DNA of 64,000 nt from Hepsetus odoe (taxonomy: Eukaryota; Chordata; Actinopteri; Characiformes; Hepsetidae): positions 4,236,243-4,300,242 of the forward strand of contig CM029380.1 in the NCBI GenBank assembly GCA_017165825.1, in the 5' to 3' direction. A program made the position numbers and the translations under genes. Under the pieces are notes generated by a model. That model was not told the DNA's origin, searched no databases, and saw only the letters and a list, made by a program, of their open reading frames with translations. Shown here in pieces: positions 62,301-64,000 of this stretch. Position 1 is the stretch's first letter. Every line of letters starts with the position of its first letter.

Positions 62301-63954
62301 CACGGACTTACACGGACTCTTAAATGGTTCTCCTGAAGCTGCATGTTTGTGAATGACAGCAGCAGGGGCGACCGAGACTTACGCAGCAGTCGGTCCAGTA
62401 GATATGCAGGAAAGGGAATGTGAGGAGAGCTTTGTTCCCCTCTTTAGGGAGCAACTCCTCCTTGAACTGTACAAAATTGGCCTCAAGATGGATCATCTTT
62501 GGTGCTCGGCCGTAAGATCTGCAAGAGAAAAAAAAGAAAGAAAAAAAGGCTAAAGAAACATCAGCAGGACCGGTGAATAAGTTGCTGTCACTAAAATTCC
62601 CAAGTATTCCGATAAATATACATAAATGTACTCTGGAGCCTCAGACCTTCCTGACAGATTCCTAAAAGTACGATAGATGGGTCACCAGCCTGTGTAGCTT
62701 TAACTCCACAAAGCTGAAATCAGACTGTTGTCCTAGTTATTCCCCTTACAAGACTGTTTCAAATTTGACAATGACTTCTGCCTTTCGGGCAAACCAGCAG
62801 GGTTATATAAGAAGGTCAGAGTTACTTTATCATTCAAGGGAAAGAGGATGCCATTTCCCCGTTTCCTCAATATCATATGCTGCAACAGTTCATATTTAAG
62901 TTTTATATTCTTTGTAATGCTCATCCAACACAAAATTATCATTTTTACATCATTTTCAAGTACACTCTAAACTGAAAACTTTGTATTTTTAAGTAAAAAT
63001 ATAATGGCTTGGATGAGTGAGTTTAAAATATGAGCAGCCACCTTGATCATGACTGTAAATAACCTCTTTCGAAGGAGAGAACCGAGCATCAGGAAGAAAC
63101 CTGAGTGGATGTGCTATAAAAATACTTTCTTATATAGTATGTACTATAATTATGCAGACAAATGACCTGAAAATCTTATTTATCCTTTTACAATGTCATC
63201 ATGTTCTCTTTATGAGGGACTTTTTCCCCCGTTTTCTACCCAGTTTAGCCTAAATCATCACATGATGCCACCAAGCCCGGAGGGTGAAGCTCCCTCTGAG
63301 ACACATGAAGCAATACCACACCTTTTTGAACTGTGAAAAATGCATCATCGCAGGGCAGTATAGCACACATGGAGGTGAACATCACTTAAGCATTGGCTGG
63401 CACTGTCAGAGGGAGGCAGGAGGGTCATTCGACCGAGCAGAGAAGCTCTTTTTTTGTATTTTGTGGATGGCTGAGAAGTCAATACAAAACAGGACCAACT
63501 ACTTTGATCTGTTAGTTTTTCAACAGCCATAGAAACTACTCTGGATCCTCCTACATTTGTTAAGGATGCTCACACAACGATTAACAATATTGAATATCAA
63601 ATTCAGATCTGAGCAATAACAGTCAATAACATCTCCAGTTAATTTACTGCTTCTGCATTTTGTTGTGTATACACGTCATATTTAATTGTAATCCAAGTGG
63701 TTATAAACTGGCATCAAACTGAGCCAGACAAATAAGAGAAAATGATCCAGTGCAGGAATCAGCCCAGGATTCCCAAACTGTACATTCTTAACACATTGTA
63801 CCTTATTTGTGATATTAATCTCAATCCCTGAAAACCTCACCAACAGAACAGAACGACCCGGTTCAGCCTCACCTTCTCCACTCCATCGGCTCTCGGGGCA
63901 GCTGTTGCGCCAGCAAGGTGTAGAGAGCTGTGAAGAGTGTCTGCTCCCCGGCAC
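47463..63954 (-). CDS. trappc10: TRAPP complex subunit 10, 22 coding exons, 5' end beyond window
   Basis: TRAPPC10 (yeast Trs130) is a large subunit of TRAPPII, a multisubunit tether and guanine-nucleotide exchange factor for Rab GTPases of the Golgi and recycling route. Exons from 5' to 3': 63873-63954, 62383-62518, 61193-61389, 59729-59924, 59142-59253, 58293-58540, 56731-56877, 55587-55701, 55333-55409, 54746-54837, 54096-54236, 53774-53892, 52771-53306, 51436-51577, 51023-51181, 50620-50849, 50141-50241, 49870-49996, 49619-49783, 48541-48721, 48090-48284, 47463-47725. Phases agree at every junction and give 1252 residues (human protein about 1259). Only about 25 N-terminal codons are missing. 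Diagnostic matches: PREPMEWRRSYGRAPKMIHL, DWLIVVVE, KIRNDFCNKQSDRC, RTLLLMSFTKNLG, PHIYPIVQYDVYSQEPQL, VDNSSNWAVCGKS and the end STDDHVLEVNVT. No frameshift or internal stop is seen. Confidence 0.97.
48743..48774. repeat. (GA)n microsatellite near a trappc10 acceptor
   Basis: On the gene strand it is (CT)n, ending about 20 nt before the acceptor CACGACAG of the exon at 48541-48721. Confidence 0.9.
49318..49367. repeat. (CA)n microsatellite in a trappc10 intron
   Basis: About 25 CA units. Confidence 0.95.
50859..50910. repeat. (GA)n microsatellite near a trappc10 acceptor
   Basis: GA units with CG interruptions (GCGAGAGCGAG). On the gene strand it is CT-rich and stands just before CCTTCTGCAG|AGGTGG of the exon at 50620-50849. 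Confidence 0.9.
51578..51605 (-). repeat. (GA)n microsatellite forming a trappc10 acceptor tract
   Basis: On the gene strand (CT)n runs straight into CTCAG|AGTATGAAGCC, so the repeat supplies both the pyrimidine tract and part of the acceptor. Confidence 0.92.
53774..55701 (-). CDS. trappc10: trappc10 middle part (five exons, helical repeat region)
   Basis: It encodes visible residues 373-554. Landmarks are LKSLGYMCGLVSENGPNSEE, VDLLAGLGAERPET, SPYKKLKEALSSVDAFEKHY, RSARLVGKSLAEFYM and GWSLPVTHTRKQIAACQKQL. Splits such as AT|G at the M/R junction (54746 to 54236) and GA|T (54096 to 53892) are consistent only with the boundaries given. The alpha-helical, TPR-like character fits a tethering scaffold. 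Confidence 0.94.
56731..63954 (-). CDS. trappc10: trappc10 N-terminal part (seven visible 5' exons)
   Basis: This encodes the first 372 visible residues: the conserved N-terminal region ending with the helical segment LDCWVFLSCLEVLHRIEGCC. Strong landmarks are GNKALLTFPFLHIYW (exon at 62383), KKKNKTNILPRTSI (61193), REKRTEPGWSFCDYFMVQ (59729), EELAFVFEMLQQYEDALVQ (59142) and PIDMEKRELIQR (58293). The first visible exon starts within a cysteine codon (x|GT GCC GGG). The introns are the longest in the gene (1-2 kb). The exon at 59729-59924 has an acceptor fed by a CT-rich tract. Confidence 0.95.
57533..57590 (-). repeat. Inverted SINE tail fragment in a trappc10 intron
   Basis: The minus strand reads CACAATGATAACTTGTCGC followed by TTTCACTTCACTT, nearly the same as CACAATGACAGATTGTCAC plus TTTCACTTCACTT at the left edge of the window. 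A tRNA-like word (GGTTTGAACCCC) at 57409-57420 lies nearby in the opposite orientation and may belong to a separate copy. Confidence 0.5.
60480..60600 (-). repeat. Partial copy of the GTCCAGGG dispersed repeat in a trappc10 intron
   Basis: GATGGACTGGTGACCTGTCC, then AGGG, GAGCGCTGGTTAATGC and ACTCAGGACAAGCAGAGAAG follow the inverted order of blocks seen at 13335-13605. It is diverged and partly deleted. Confidence 0.55.
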
Positions 63955-64000
63955 CTGCAAAACACCAACACAAGAATACAACAAAACCTGACGTTGTCCT

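Overview
This is a stretch of vertebrate nuclear DNA, almost certainly from a teleost fish. The genes are intron-rich and encode proteins close to their vertebrate orthologues. The non-coding DNA is AT-rich and crowded with CA/GT, CT/GA and poly-T microsatellites. It also holds fish-type transposable elements: tRNA-derived SINE pieces, decayed Tc1-like transposons and a short MITE. The species cannot be fixed from the sequence.

Three protein-coding genes are supported. (1) mafg (+), a small Maf bZIP transcription factor. CpG-rich, probably non-coding first exon(s) near 7.1-8.6 kb are followed by an intron of about 20 kb. A 12-codon coding exon (27447-27513) and one large terminal coding exon (28018-28497) follow, then a probable 5.4-kb 3'UTR ending near 33955. 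(2) ccp110 (+, 36177-44158), the centriolar protein CP110, complete in ten coding exons (1076 codons predicted). (3) trappc10 (-, 47463-63954), a TRAPPII subunit. Twenty-two coding exons run to the stop codon; only about the first 25 codons lie beyond the right edge. ccp110 and trappc10 are convergent, with 3.3 kb between their stop codons.

Region by region: 1-7080 is intergenic with SINE remnants and microsatellites. 7085-8620 holds two CpG-rich blocks that look like mafg promoters. 8.6-27.4 kb is intron 1 of mafg, with two Tc1 relics, a GT-rich minisatellite and candidate enhancers. 27.4-34 kb is the mafg coding part and 3'UTR. 34.2-36.2 kb holds two CpG-rich blocks upstream of ccp110. 44.2-47.5 kb is the convergent intergenic gap, with a MITE and a (GA)n tract of about 160 bp. 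The rest is trappc10.

The genes act in unrelated pathways: CNC/Maf stress and differentiation transcription, centriole length and ciliogenesis, and Rab-GEF tethering at the Golgi and endosomes. Nothing suggests a joint system. The points most worth a second look are (a) CT microsatellites that act as or sit in the polypyrimidine tract of at least five splice acceptors, (b) a Tc1 relic whose terminal 20 bp are direct instead of inverted repeats, and (c) Maf/CNC-type sites beside the mafg promoter. I found no convincing undescribed biological system.
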